A DNA stretch of 64,000 bases, taken from Coprobacter secundus. GTDB lineage: Bacteria > Bacteroidota > Bacteroidia > Bacteroidales > Coprobacteraceae. Below are positions 19,569-28,042 of this stretch, piece after piece (position 1 is the first letter of the stretch; each line of letters opens with the position of its first letter). The stretch lies in contig JTDA01000012.1 of the NCBI GenBank assembly GCA_000803105.1, positions 62,001-126,000 on the forward strand, given 5' to 3'. Both the position numbers and the translations under genes were made by a program. The notes beneath the pieces were generated by a model that was given only the letters and a program-made list of their open reading frames with translations, made no database searches and was not told the origin of the DNA.

Positions 19569-20004
19569 ACATTTGAATGATTTTAATTAACACTGAATAT
19601 TTTAGTTTATTAAATTCAGCGAACCGTATAATACGCCCATTATTATGCGGTTCTTTTTATTCTCTTTGCTACATTTAGAGTCAGTTCCAATTTTCCTATA
19701 AAGGAATCACATGTTCTTATTTCTTGTATCTTTTTTCGTTATGTTTTCCGTTCCTATATACATCATGAGCACAACAACTCTCCTTACCGGAACTGCAAAA
19801 CAGCCTCGAAAACAACTCTCAAAAAATATCTATGCAAGATTTATACCGACTCTTAAGGCATAGAAAGGACTGCCCAACTATTTTTAAGATGGTGGATGTC
19901 TCATAACTTTAAAGATTTAAGATTAAATAATTATTTCTTTATTGGTATATTTTTCTATTTTATTTATATATAATTTTAAAATGGTTTAAAGTCTGTGTTT
20001 ATTA
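19569..20004. other. Intergenic leader between fecR and susC
   Basis: No gene was found in these 436 bases. They must hold the susC promoter, which is probably read by the ECF sigma factor encoded at 21254-21853; no housekeeping -7 box (TAnnTTTG) was seen on the minus strand. A stem-loop occupies 19621-19653: GAACCGTATAAT pairs with ATTATGCGGTTC, with one G-U pair. Read on the plus strand it is followed by TTTTTATT. Read on the minus strand it would lie in a long susC 5' leader. Confidence 0.4.
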
Positions 20005-21159
20005 TTATTTACATGATATATATATAGAATCTCCTTTCTTAGTATAAGTAAAGGCTGTTGATTGCGACAAATTATACAGAACTTCTTCCAAAGAACCGTC
20101 TATATTGATTTTACCCTTATAAATTTCGTTACTAACATCACAATCACATTTAATACTTACATGATAATACTCAGAAAGTACATCTAAAATATTTTGTAAG
20201 GACTCTTCCTCTTCTAATTCCATAATACCATCTTTCCAACAGATATATGGATATACATCTACATCACGAACCTCACTACCAATCGGCTCATAAAAGAATC
20301 CTTGGTTAGGCTTCAATAAAGATTCATCCTTTTTCGAAACAACTTTTACAGAACCTTCAACCAAAACGACCGAACCGTCAGATTTTGTATTATAGGCATT
20401 GACATTAAACTTTGTTCCCAATACCTCTATCGATACTTTTTTACTAATAACACGAAATGGCCTCTCTTCATCTTTCGCTACTTCAAGATAAATCTCCCCA
20501 TCCAGGTAAATTTCTCTCTCATCCGCCTCAAACTGTTTTGGATATATCAATTTTGTCCCTGAATTAGCCCAAACCACAGTCCCATCACTGAATCTTATCT
20601 TCGAGTGCTTGCCATAAGGTACGACCAACTGCATTACCTCACTTTTAATATCGTCAGACTTCAGTTTCTCATTATGACCAACAACAATATCTCCTACTGC
20701 CGTTTGTCGTATCATAGCATTATCTCCTATCTCTGCCTTAACATCTCCCGCTATAATATGCACTGTCTCTACATGCGTATCCAGAGAATCTAACATTGCA
20801 AACATAGAATCACGCTCACTCCAAAAGGATTGAGAAAAATAATATAAGCATGAAAGACTTATTAGAATAAAGATTACAGCTGCCGCACTCCATTTATACC
20901 AAACTATATGACGTTGCTTATCCTTATGGAGAAGAGCCTGTAAACGAAGCAAATCTTCTTCAACCTGTTCTTCGGGAACAGAATCTTCTTTAATCTTCAA
21001 ATTTCTCAACAGAACAACAGCATCTGAAATCAAATCTTTTGCATCTGGAAATTTACTAAGGAATAAATCAATCCCCGCTTGATCCCCTTTCTTAACCAAA
21101 TCAACCAATTCTTGATTAAAAATAAAATCTTCTATCGTATATTTCCCAGTCTTTTTCAT
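20005..21159 (-). CDS. FecR-family anti-sigma factor
   Basis: The 384-residue protein has a cytoplasmic N-terminal part of about 85 residues that would hold the sigma factor. A single membrane segment follows at about 87-110 (AAAVIFILISLSCLYYF). The periplasmic FecR domain has the typical VPYGKHSKIRFSDGTVVWANSGT and REIYLDGEIYLEVAKDEERPF motifs. A C-terminal DUF4974 domain follows (LEEVLYNLSQSTAFTYTKKGDSIYI), which contacts the STN domain of the receptor. It transmits substrate capture by SusC to the sigma factor. It lies 94 bp after the sigma gene and 436 bp before susC, the standard order for this type of PUL control. Confidence 0.93.
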   Translation of the reverse strand: MKKTGKYTIEDFIFNQELVDLVKKGDQAGIDLFLSKFPDAKDLISDAVVLLRNLKIKEDSVPEEQVEEDLLRLQALLHKDKQRHIVWYKWSAAAVIFILISLSCLYYFSQSFWSERDSMFAMLDSLDTHVETVHIIAGDVKAEIGDNAMIRQTAVGDIVVGHNEKLKSDDIKSEVMQLVVPYGKHSKIRFSDGTVVWANSGTKLIYPKQFEADEREIYLDGEIYLEVAKDEERPFRVISKKVSIEVLGTKFNVNAYNTKSDGSVVLVEGSVKVVSKKDESLLKPNQGFFYEPIGSEVRDVDVYPYICWKDGIMELEEEESLQNILDVLSEYYHVSIKCDCDVSNEIYKGKINIDGSLEEVLYNLSQSTAFTYTKKGDSIYISCK

Positions 21160-21253
21160 TATCTATTCTATGCTGTATATTAGTAATACAAATAAAAGTC
21201 TATTATGTAATCACTAAAAATATTTTTCTTTATAATATTTTTTACACCTAATA

Positions 21254-21853
21254 CTAAATAATTGACTTTAAACAAAATAAAATTAAAATTAAAAATCCAG
21301 TATCATTTTCTTTTCGTAATTTATCCATTGCCCGATGCGTAAGATTACGCGCAGCCTGTTCTGATAGATTCATAATAACAGCAATTTCTTTATAATCCAT
21401 CTGATGCAAAAAACGCAAATAAATAATCTCTCGCTGACGAGGAGTCAAACCATCAAGAATTCTTTTTATCAAAGCCGACATATTCTCTCTCTCTTCTTTT
21501 TCTTCTAATGCATTATTTTCAACAGAAAATGTAAATTCAAAATCAGAAATATTCTGAATCGCAACTAATCTATCTCCATAATTTCCTAAATTGATATATG
21601 CATTCTTTATCGAAGCAAATAAAAATGCCCTTATCGTAAACCGGTCTTTGACTAATTCCGGACGAGTATAAATCTTAAGAAATATATCCTGAATAACATC
21701 CCGAACTTCAGCATCACTCATTCCTAAACGACAACCATATGCATATAGTTTAGGATAACACAACCTATATAAAGAAGAAAACGCTTCATTCTCCCCCTCT
21801 ATAAAAGAGAGCCATAAATCAGACTCATTTTTATTTATATTCTGTGATGACAA
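21254..21853 (-). CDS. ECF-type RNA polymerase sigma-70 factor
   Basis: The 199-residue protein has sigma region 2 at about 20-90 (EAFSSLYRLCYPKLYAYGC, DVIQDIFLKIYTRPEL, IRAFLFASIKNAYIN). Region 4 is at about 135-185 (LTPRQREIIYLRF, YKEIAVIMNLSEQAARNLTHRAMDKLR). It is the Bacteroidetes sigma-70 type that pairs with FecR and an STN-domain SusC. It should direct transcription of the PUL that follows on the same strand. The last dozen residues (GFLILILFCLKSII) are unusually hydrophobic. Confidence 0.93.
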   Translation of the reverse strand: MSSQNINKNESDLWLSFIEGENEAFSSLYRLCYPKLYAYGCRLGMSDAEVRDVIQDIFLKIYTRPELVKDRFTIRAFLFASIKNAYINLGNYGDRLVAIQNISDFEFTFSVENNALEEKEERENMSALIKRILDGLTPRQREIIYLRFLHQMDYKEIAVIMNLSEQAARNLTHRAMDKLRKENDTGFLILILFCLKSII

Positions 21854-21891
21854 TACCTGAAATTTTTTATGGTACTAAATCCTTAATAACG

Positions 21892-21899
21892 CAAACATA
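21892..21899 (-). promoter_or_regulatory. Candidate Bacteroides-type -7 box upstream of the sigma gene
   Basis: TATGTTTG on the minus strand fits TAnnTTTG and lies about 40 bp before the sigma-factor ATG (21853). No clear -33 TTG is present at the expected spacing, so the promoter may be weak or activator-dependent. Confidence 0.45.
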
Positions 21900-22065
21900 C
21901 AAAAATTTCTGAAAAAGAAAGAGGACACATCCATAAATAGATAGAAATATTTATTAATTTAAAACATTAATATAAAATAAATCTTCTCTATTCTATAAAA
22001 TTGAAAAATCATAAATCAGCTTTCTCCTCACCTTTCAAAAAAAGCAAATCAGGACAAAACTATTT

Positions 22066-22773
22066 TCACTTATACAATAAAAATATACAAGGTTTTCTAT
22101 GTAAATCGGGATGCTGATCTTTCCATTCTTTCAATGTAAGAGTGCGAATATATTCATCTTCACAAGTTATATTAGCAGCTACACACAAACGTATTTGCGG
22201 ACGACAGGTCCGTATCAAATCTTCCAACATCTTTTGATTACGATAAGGCGTTTCTATAAATATCTGCGTCTGATGTTCATTATAAATACGGTGTTCTAAA
22301 ATTTTTAAAGTCTTAGACCGCTCGACAGCTTCAATGGGTAAATAGCCATGAAAAGCAAAACTTTGTCCATTAAATCCTGAAGCCATAAGTGATAATAAGA
22401 TAGAAGAAGGCCCCACCAAAGGAATTACCTTATATCCCTTTCGTTGGGCAATAGCAACGACATCAGCTCCCGGATCGGCAATAGCAGGACACCCTGCCTC
22501 TGAAATAATACCAACCGAATTTCCTTGAGACAAAGGCAAAAGAAAATTACTTATTTCCTCAAAGTGTGTATGCTGATTCAATACAAAAAAAGTAAGGGAA
22601 TCAATATCAATATCCGGATTAGATTTCTTCAAAAAGCGACGGGCTGTACGTACATTCTCAACAATAAAATAGTTAAGAGTAGAAATAATCTCTTTATTAT
22701 ATTGAGGTAACACTTTATCTATCGGTGTGTCTCCCAAAGTTACAGGAATCAAAAAAAGTGAAGCCATTTGCAT
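22066..22773 (-). CDS. RsmI-like SAM-dependent methyltransferase (tetrapyrrole methylase fold)
   Basis: The 235-residue protein has LFLIPVTLGDTPIDKVLPQ at the N-terminus. The family core is VGIISEAGCPAIADPGADVVAIAQ (motif span about 90-113), followed by VIPLVGPSSILLSLMASGFNGQSFAFHGYLP. These are the hallmark motifs of the RsmI family, which methylates the 2'-O-ribose of C1402 in 16S rRNA. This short form, in which an ETPYRN motif also appears, is a Bacteroidota relative that may have a different target. The start is at 22773, with a second in-frame ATG at 22767. A -7-like TATGTTTG lies at 22796-22803 on the minus strand. Confidence 0.8.
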   Translation of the reverse strand: MQMASLFLIPVTLGDTPIDKVLPQYNKEIISTLNYFIVENVRTARRFLKKSNPDIDIDSLTFFVLNQHTHFEEISNFLLPLSQGNSVGIISEAGCPAIADPGADVVAIAQRKGYKVIPLVGPSSILLSLMASGFNGQSFAFHGYLPIEAVERSKTLKILEHRIYNEHQTQIFIETPYRNQKMLEDLIRTCRPQIRLCVAANITCEDEYIRTLTLKEWKDQHPDLHRKPCIFLLYK

Positions 22774-23152
22774 ATTGTCATACTATTTCCGAAAACAAAC
22801 ATACACAAAAAACTTCATATTTTTCTATGTTCACAAAACAGATTTTTTACAACTTTCCTTTTGGAAAATAATTTTTTATTAAATTTATATTTCTAATTAC
22901 AGCTCATCCATATTCCTCCCCCATCTTAAAAGGGAAAATCATTATCCAAAATATCTTTATCACAGAGAAGAGACAAAAGTGCATAATAGAGAGAGTGCAT
23001 ACCGAAATAAAAAGATTACTTCTACTGAAAATTCAGACGACAGGTTCTAAGTAGAAATACCTAAAAATAGGGATTGCGATTGCAACTCTTTTAGATTTAC
23101 TTTGTAGCAAAGTTTTAAGGTTATATTCATCCTAATTATGTTTTATATTTCC

Positions 23153-23174
23153 GCATCGGGTAATGTCCCGATGC
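23153..23174. promoter_or_regulatory. Perfect inverted repeat upstream of the hemerythrin-LuxR operon
   Basis: GCATCGGG, a 6-nt spacer TAATGT, then CCCGATGC. The repeat is GC-rich in AT-rich surroundings, centred about 42 bp upstream of the -7 box and about 55 bp upstream of the expected transcription start. That is the position of an activator site. It could also act as an RNA hairpin for a transcript from further upstream. Confidence 0.5.
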
Positions 23175-23205
23175 CGGGGATATGAAGAAAAGCATAATAA
23201 AATAT

Positions 23206-23213
23206 TATCTTTG
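23206..23213 (+). promoter_or_regulatory. Candidate -7 box of the hemerythrin-LuxR operon
   Basis: TATCTTTG matches TAnnTTTG and lies 18 bp before the ATG at 23232, giving a very short leader. There is no TTG at the -33 position, which fits a promoter needing an activator at the palindrome upstream. Confidence 0.55.
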
Positions 23214-23231
23214 TAGGAAAGATAAATAAAT

Positions 23232-23921
23232 ATGATACATAAATATAAAGCAACGGACAAAATGAGTGATTTAATAGAAGAAGAATACTCATTGCTTACA
23301 GTCCTAAGTCGTTTTAATATCTCATTAGGATTCGGAGATAAAAATGTAGCTGAAGTTTGTCGCCAAAATCAGGTAGATACCAATACATTCCTTACTATTG
23401 TAAATTTCCTTAGTGAAGATGATTATTCATTGGAACACAGCTATGAGAAAATAGATCTTCCTTCGCTCATCTCCTATTTGAAAAATGCTCATAAATACTT
23501 TCTAGAATTCAAGTTGCCTTTAATACGCGAAAAACTTATATTAGCTATTAAATCTTCAAAAGAAGATGTCTCATTCCTCATTATGCGATTTTTTGACGAC
23601 TATGTAAACGAGGTAAAAAAACATATGGATTATGAAGATAATACCGTATTTACATACGTCGAAGAATTACTATCAGAAAACATGCCTTCCGGATACAATA
23701 TTGGTGTATTCAGAAAACGCCATTCTCCTATTGGATTGAAATTGTTGGAGCTGAAAAATATAATTATCAAATACTATCCAGCGGGAGAAAGCAGCAATTT
23801 ACTCAATGAAGTTCTTTTTGACATTTTTTCTTGTGAAAAAGACTTAGAAGATCATTGTCGAGTGGAAGACTATCTTTTTGTTCCGTTGATTGCCAAGATA
23901 GAAAAAGAGAGAATGCTATGA
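23232..23921 (+). CDS. Hemerythrin-domain protein, ScdA/YtfE-like
   Basis: The 229-residue protein has an N-terminal helical part resembling the ScdA_N domain of iron-sulfur repair proteins (LIEEEYSLLTVLSRFNISLGF), but without their usual Cys pair. A hemerythrin four-helix bundle follows. The di-iron ligands are visible: His87 (AHKYF), His131/Glu135 (HMDYE), His164 (KRHSP) and His208/Glu212 (HCRVE). Hemerythrin-like proteins bind O2 or NO or release iron for repair. The lost Cys pair suggests sensing or binding more than the full RIC reaction. Its stop overlaps the ATG of the next gene (ATGA), so it is translationally coupled to the LuxR-type regulator, which suggests that the two act together in sensing. 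Confidence 0.8.
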   Translation: MIHKYKATDKMSDLIEEEYSLLTVLSRFNISLGFGDKNVAEVCRQNQVDTNTFLTIVNFLSEDDYSLEHSYEKIDLPSLISYLKNAHKYFLEFKLPLIREKLILAIKSSKEDVSFLIMRFFDDYVNEVKKHMDYEDNTVFTYVEELLSENMPSGYNIGVFRKRHSPIGLKLLELKNIIIKYYPAGESSNLLNEVLFDIFSCEKDLEDHCRVEDYLFVPLIAKIEKERML

Positions 23922-24523
23922 GTCGGAAATCTTTGAAAATTGCTATTGCTGAACCCTCGGTTATTATTCGGAGTGGTGTAACTACAGTTATCAAACGTAT
24001 GTCAGGATTTAACATACAGCCTATAGAAATCACTGGATTGGAAACACTGAATGATTGCATTCGTCTGCACAAGCCTGACATATTAATTATAAATCCAGCA
24101 TTCATGGGATATACAGATATACGAAAATTCAAATCAGAATGTGGCGCACCCCATATAAAATGTATTGCTTTATTATATTCTATGGTCGAGAATACAATAC
24201 TCAACCATTATGATGGAAGCATTTCGATATATGATGATTCAGAGTCAGTAATCAATAAAATCTCTGCTCTTTTATCCCGTCCCGAAACCGGAGAAGAACA
24301 AGCCCAAACTCTAAGTGATAGAGAAAAAGATATCGTCATTGGCGTCGTCAAAGGTCTCACAAATAAAGAAATCGCTGATAGCTTGTTTTTATCTACTCAT
24401 ACCGTTATTACTCACCGACGCAACATAGCTAAGAAATTACAAATTCACAGTGCTGCCGGACTTACAATTTATGCCATCGTAAATAAACTTGTCGAATTAG
24501 ATGAAATTAAAAATTTAAACTAA
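23918..24523 (+). CDS. LuxR/NarL-type response regulator with a degenerate receiver domain
   Basis: The start is set at the ATG at 23918, which overlaps the stop of the hemerythrin gene; the frame is open further upstream but inside that gene. The 201-residue product has a receiver-like N-terminal domain and a LuxR-type helix-turn-helix near 135-195 (LSDREKDIVIGVVKGLTNKE, STHTVITHRRNIAKKLQ). In the receiver the acidic pair is reduced to AEPS and the phospho-acceptor position reads IINPAF, with Asn59 where Asp is expected. Control by phosphorylation is therefore unlikely. Protein contact, perhaps with the partner hemerythrin, is an inference. No histidine kinase is encoded nearby. Confidence 0.85.
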   Translation: MSRKSLKIAIAEPSVIIRSGVTTVIKRMSGFNIQPIEITGLETLNDCIRLHKPDILIINPAFMGYTDIRKFKSECGAPHIKCIALLYSMVENTILNHYDGSISIYDDSESVINKISALLSRPETGEEQAQTLSDREKDIVIGVVKGLTNKEIADSLFLSTHTVITHRRNIAKKLQIHSAAGLTIYAIVNKLVELDEIKNLN

Positions 24524-24786
24524 ACAAAACTTTTTTGCAATCTTATCCGTTCTTGCATTATCTCATACATTCTCTCTATTTCTTACCTTGTCCTAACTCT
24601 CATCTTTTCAAAAATATCATAATACATTTTAAGAGATAAATTTGTATTTTCAAAAAACAAAGACAGTAATTCTATTTACTTTAAATACCAAGTATCTTAT
24701 TATTTAGAACCAGAAAGGTCATTATTCTGTTATAATCATACATATTCAACTCCTTTTATTATCTTTATACAAAAATTCAGAATTAT

Positions 24787-25788
24787 ATGAAACCTGTAAT
24801 CGCTTTTTTTGGAACTAAACCTTATGATGAAAAATCTTTCAATACAGCTAATGAATTGTACGGATTTGACATACGCTACTACAAAGGACATTTAAATAAA
24901 AATAATCTTATTTTGACCCAAGGGGCCGATGTAGTATGTATTTTCGTCAACGACACAGCTGATAAAGATATCATAGATGCTATGGTAGAAAATGGTGTAA
25001 AACTATTGGCTTTACGCAATGCCGGATTTAACAATGTAGACCTAAAAGCAGCTGAAGGAAAACTTAAAGTAGTCCGTGTCCCTGCCTACTCTCCCTATGC
25101 TGTGGCAGAATATGCAGTAGCCCTCATGCTTACATTGAATAGAAAAATTCACCGAGCATACTGGCGGACCCGAGATGGAAATTTCTCACTTCATGGTCTT
25201 ATGGGATTTGATATGCATGGCAAAACTGTCGGTATAATAGGTACAGGTAAGATTGCTAAAATATTGATTCGTATACTGAAAGGTTTCGGAATGAATATTT
25301 TAGCTAACGATTTATACCCTGATTACAAATTTGCACAGGAAATGGACATTACTTACACTTCACTTGATGAGCTTTATCATAATGCAGATATTATTTCGCT
25401 TCATTGCCCGTTAACAGACGAAACAAAATATATCATCAATGCAGACTCCATTTCTAAAATGAAAGATGGTGTCATGCTTATTAACACTGGTCGAGGTATG
25501 CTCATTCATACCAATGATCTTATAGAAGGACTTAAAAATAAAAAAATAGGTTCGGCAGGCCTCGATGTATACGAAGAAGAGAGTGAATATTTTTATGAAG
25601 ATAAATCAGATAAAATTATAGATGATGATGTACTAGCTCGCTTACTATCTTTTAATAATGTGGTTGTTACTTCTCATCAAGCATTTTTTACTCATGAGGC
25701 GATGCAAAATATTGCCGAAACTACTCTTCAAAATATTCAAGACTTTATAAACAATAAAAAATTGATAAATGAAGTCAAATATAAATAA
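24787..25788 (+). CDS. ldhA: D-2-hydroxyacid dehydrogenase, probably D-lactate dehydrogenase
   Basis: The 333-residue protein is a D-isomer-specific 2-hydroxyacid dehydrogenase. The NAD-binding loop is VGIIGTGKIAKIL at about 148-160. The catalytic residues are visible: Arg in MLINTGRGMLI, Glu in GLDVYEEES, and His in VTSHQAFFTHEAM. The N-terminal AFFGTKPYDEKSF and the acidic LDVYEEESEYFYED segment are typical of fermentative D-lactate dehydrogenases, which reduce pyruvate to D-lactate with NADH in the cytoplasm. It is monocistronic, with about 260 bp of non-coding DNA before it. Related enzymes acting on other 2-keto acids cannot be excluded. Confidence 0.88.
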   Translation: MKPVIAFFGTKPYDEKSFNTANELYGFDIRYYKGHLNKNNLILTQGADVVCIFVNDTADKDIIDAMVENGVKLLALRNAGFNNVDLKAAEGKLKVVRVPAYSPYAVAEYAVALMLTLNRKIHRAYWRTRDGNFSLHGLMGFDMHGKTVGIIGTGKIAKILIRILKGFGMNILANDLYPDYKFAQEMDITYTSLDELYHNADIISLHCPLTDETKYIINADSISKMKDGVMLINTGRGMLIHTNDLIEGLKNKKIGSAGLDVYEEESEYFYEDKSDKIIDDDVLARLLSFNNVVVTSHQAFFTHEAMQNIAETTLQNIQDFINNKKLINEVKYK

Positions 25789-25896
25789 TACATACGAATA
25801 CTTCTTAACAAAACTTATTTCCATCAAGTATTACTGCACAGATAATAATATTAAACACAATAAATCGCTGATTATCAACTATTAAACTAAATACTT

Positions 25897-26274
25897 ATGA
25901 ATATAATAGGAAATATTATTTGGATTGTTTTTGGAGGGCTGGCTTTGGCTTTAGAATATCTAGTCTCAGGTTTCCTTCTTTGTTGTACAATAATCGGGAT
26001 TCCTTTCGGTATTCAAGTTTTCAAAATCGGAATTTTGGCATTGTTACCCTTTGGGCAGACAAGTATCATAGTAGAAAATAATCATGGCTGTCTCTATTTC
26101 ATTATGAATGTAATATGGTTGTTTATCGGAGGAATATGGATTGCTCTTACCCACTTAGGACTCGGTCTCCTTTTTTGTATTACTATCGTAGGTATTCCTT
26201 TCGGTATTCAGCATTTTAAATTAATGTCTGTAGCATTGACACCATTTGGCCGAGAAATAATCAGTGCTCGATAA
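25897..26274 (+). CDS. yccF: YccF-family inner-membrane protein
   Basis: The 125-residue protein is built of two similar halves. Each has a membrane segment followed by an IVGIPFGIQ-type motif (CTIIGIPFGIQVFKIGILAL and CITIVGIPFGIQHFKLMSVAL), each ending in PFG. This tandem pattern is the YccF domain (PF03733). Four hydrophobic segments are visible. The function of the family is unknown. It follows the dehydrogenase by about 110 bp and ends before a bidirectional terminator. Confidence 0.88.
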   Translation: MNIIGNIIWIVFGGLALALEYLVSGFLLCCTIIGIPFGIQVFKIGILALLPFGQTSIIVENNHGCLYFIMNVIWLFIGGIWIALTHLGLGLLFCITIVGIPFGIQHFKLMSVALTPFGREIISAR

Positions 26275-26346
26275 TTATTTTTTTAAATCAATATATGACA
26301 TCCACAAAAAACTACCTTCAAAAAAGAAAACATAATATCAAAAAAT

Positions 26347-26391
26347 AAAAGTGACGAGTAATCTCAACTAATATTCTTACCCGTCACTTTT
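26347..26391. terminator. Bidirectional terminator between yccF and the propeller lipoprotein gene
   Basis: AAAAGTGACG at 26347-26356 pairs with CGTCACTTTT at 26382-26391, and GTAA/TTAC extends the stem past one mismatch. A-rich and T-rich flanks make it work in both directions between two convergent genes. Confidence 0.75.
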
Positions 26392-26486
26392 ATATATCTT
26401 TCTTCTACCTCACTGACATTAAATTTCTTCCTTTAAGTCTTTTTAAAGTAAAAGAATAAATTATCAATATATTCCCATACAAATAA

Positions 26487-27968
26487 TTATTCAGGAATAA
26501 TGTATTTGTACATAATAAGGTCTTTCTGACTGTCTAGACAAACGATATATCCTGTACCATTCTGGTCGAACTCGATGGCAACATAGCTAACAGTAGCACT
26601 ACCCAAAACGAATGGATCACTCCATTGTTTACTTTCATTATCAAATGTGATGACCGATGCTTGTTTTGATGAATTTACAAATACAACAACCGGAAGCCCT
26701 TCAGGCGAAATACCTATATCCATAGAACCGGGAACTTTACCTCCTGTATCAAGATAGTTATCCACCATATTCCATTTTTTCGTATTTGCATTATATTTTT
26801 GTACACTCACCTTATAATTTCCCTGCCCATCGGGTCCATCATCTGATACCAATGCATAAATATTTCCGCTTTTATCTAAATCAAAGTGAATCTCTCCACC
26901 TCTATAACATATTGCCGCACCTGAAGGTACAATAATCTGACCAATGGTAGACCATTGTTTATTCTGATATTTATAGATAGAATAACCTCCTGATGTCACC
27001 ATATCAAAAGTCCCAAGATAAAGAGCATCACCATAACGTTTTATGAGATTGAACCATGCCGGAGCATCGGCAGGACGTCCAGCCATCAACGATGGAGATG
27101 CCCAACTACCATTATATCCTGATACCATCAATTTTTTATAGTCATCACTTTTCTTATTGTTTACACCAAATGTAGTTACAACATCCGCAGGAGACAATGC
27201 TCCGATAGTTATATAATTAGTTTTGTCTCCCGTTAACCCTTTAGCTCCCAATACAGACCAAGAAGAACCATTATACATTTGGGCAGTCATATCCTGTGCA
27301 ACCTCTGCACTATAATCGGAATAAGCAACATACATATTAGCATCAGCATCAAAGTTGAATGCTAAAGCTGTAGCTCGCCCATCCGAAATTCCATCTTTGT
27401 CACCAACATAAGACCATGCCGAACCTGTAGTTTTCAATACAGCAACTTTCTTCTCATCAGCTTCTTTTCGAGCTTTAATTATAGCTACATAAGGTTCGTA
27501 TGTCTTAGGATTTACCCGTAATACGATATCTGAAATAGAATCTTCGGTAAAAGTAGAATAGGCGGACCATGTAGGCATTTTAGTAATACGTACAGTGTAT
27601 CGAGCATTATTATTACCCGAAGTTACCAGATAATCTACAGGTACTGAAAAATTATTTGCTGTAACGCCACTTACTTGAGTAATTCCATTTACAGTTACTG
27701 TAGCACCATCTGAAGTCGTAAAACGAGCAACCAAAGAAGCTCGATTTATTTCATCCGGCATAGGAATTTTGATATCTGTCCCTGCAATAGCTGAAACTTC
27801 GTAATCTCCTTGTATTACACCGTCATTATCAGCGGCATAAAAACCAAAAGTTAACATTTGTACATCACCTGATTCAACTCCTTTGTTGTCGTTATCATCA
27901 TCACTACATGAAGCAAACAACGATATCAAAGCCAATGAATAAAGTAAAGTTTTAAAACATTTTTTCAT
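26487..27968 (-). CDS. Surface lipoprotein with Ig-like N-terminal domain and beta-propeller-like repeats
   Basis: The start is taken at the ATG at 27968, where a lipoprotein signal begins (MKKCFKTLLYSLALISLFASC, Cys at about 21). Nine more codons upstream are possible. The lipoprotein Cys is followed by SDDDNDN, an acidic stretch typical of surface-exposed Bacteroidota lipoproteins. Residues of about 30-140 form an Ig-like or DUF5018-like domain. The rest holds repeated W-S-x-[VI]-G-type units (AWSYVGDKDG, SWSVLGAKG, QWSTIGQI) that suggest a beta-propeller. The function is not recognised. As the last gene of the second SusC/SusD operon it is a candidate ligand-binding surface protein. Confidence 0.7.
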   Translation of the reverse strand: MKKCFKTLLYSLALISLFASCSDDDNDNKGVESGDVQMLTFGFYAADNDGVIQGDYEVSAIAGTDIKIPMPDEINRASLVARFTTSDGATVTVNGITQVSGVTANNFSVPVDYLVTSGNNNARYTVRITKMPTWSAYSTFTEDSISDIVLRVNPKTYEPYVAIIKARKEADEKKVAVLKTTGSAWSYVGDKDGISDGRATALAFNFDADANMYVAYSDYSAEVAQDMTAQMYNGSSWSVLGAKGLTGDKTNYITIGALSPADVVTTFGVNNKKSDDYKKLMVSGYNGSWASPSLMAGRPADAPAWFNLIKRYGDALYLGTFDMVTSGGYSIYKYQNKQWSTIGQIIVPSGAAICYRGGEIHFDLDKSGNIYALVSDDGPDGQGNYKVSVQKYNANTKKWNMVDNYLDTGGKVPGSMDIGISPEGLPVVVFVNSSKQASVITFDNESKQWSDPFVLGSATVSYVAIEFDQNGTGYIVCLDSQKDLIMYKYIIPE

Positions 27969-28042
27969 AAGCGTTTGTTTTGCGGATAAGGACATGTATT
28001 CATCCTTCTCCAGTTAAAAAAATATAGTATTTATCTCTCTGT

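Larger units (their letters stand above)
22774..23231. other. Intergenic region between the divergent rsmI-like and hemerythrin genes
   Basis: No coding frame is convincing here. The left end holds the rsmI-like promoter (-7-like box at 22796-22803, minus strand). The right end holds the palindrome at 23153-23174 and the -7 box at 23206-23213 for the hemerythrin operon. A shorter palindrome, ACTTTG-TAG-CAAAGT, lies at 23099-23113. Nothing is recognised from about 22810 to 23090. Confidence 0.4.

Noticed and set aside
19621..19653. Terminator for a plus-strand gene
   Set aside because: The stem is followed by T on the plus strand, but no plus-strand gene ends here, so a leader structure of susC is more likely.
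19700..19910. Possible remnant of a gene or mobile element between fecR and susC
   Set aside because: No frame, terminal repeat or target duplication could be seen.
23803..24204. 133-residue minus-strand open frame over the hemerythrin/LuxR junction
   Set aside because: Both genes on the plus strand have strong domain evidence, and this frame shows no motif.
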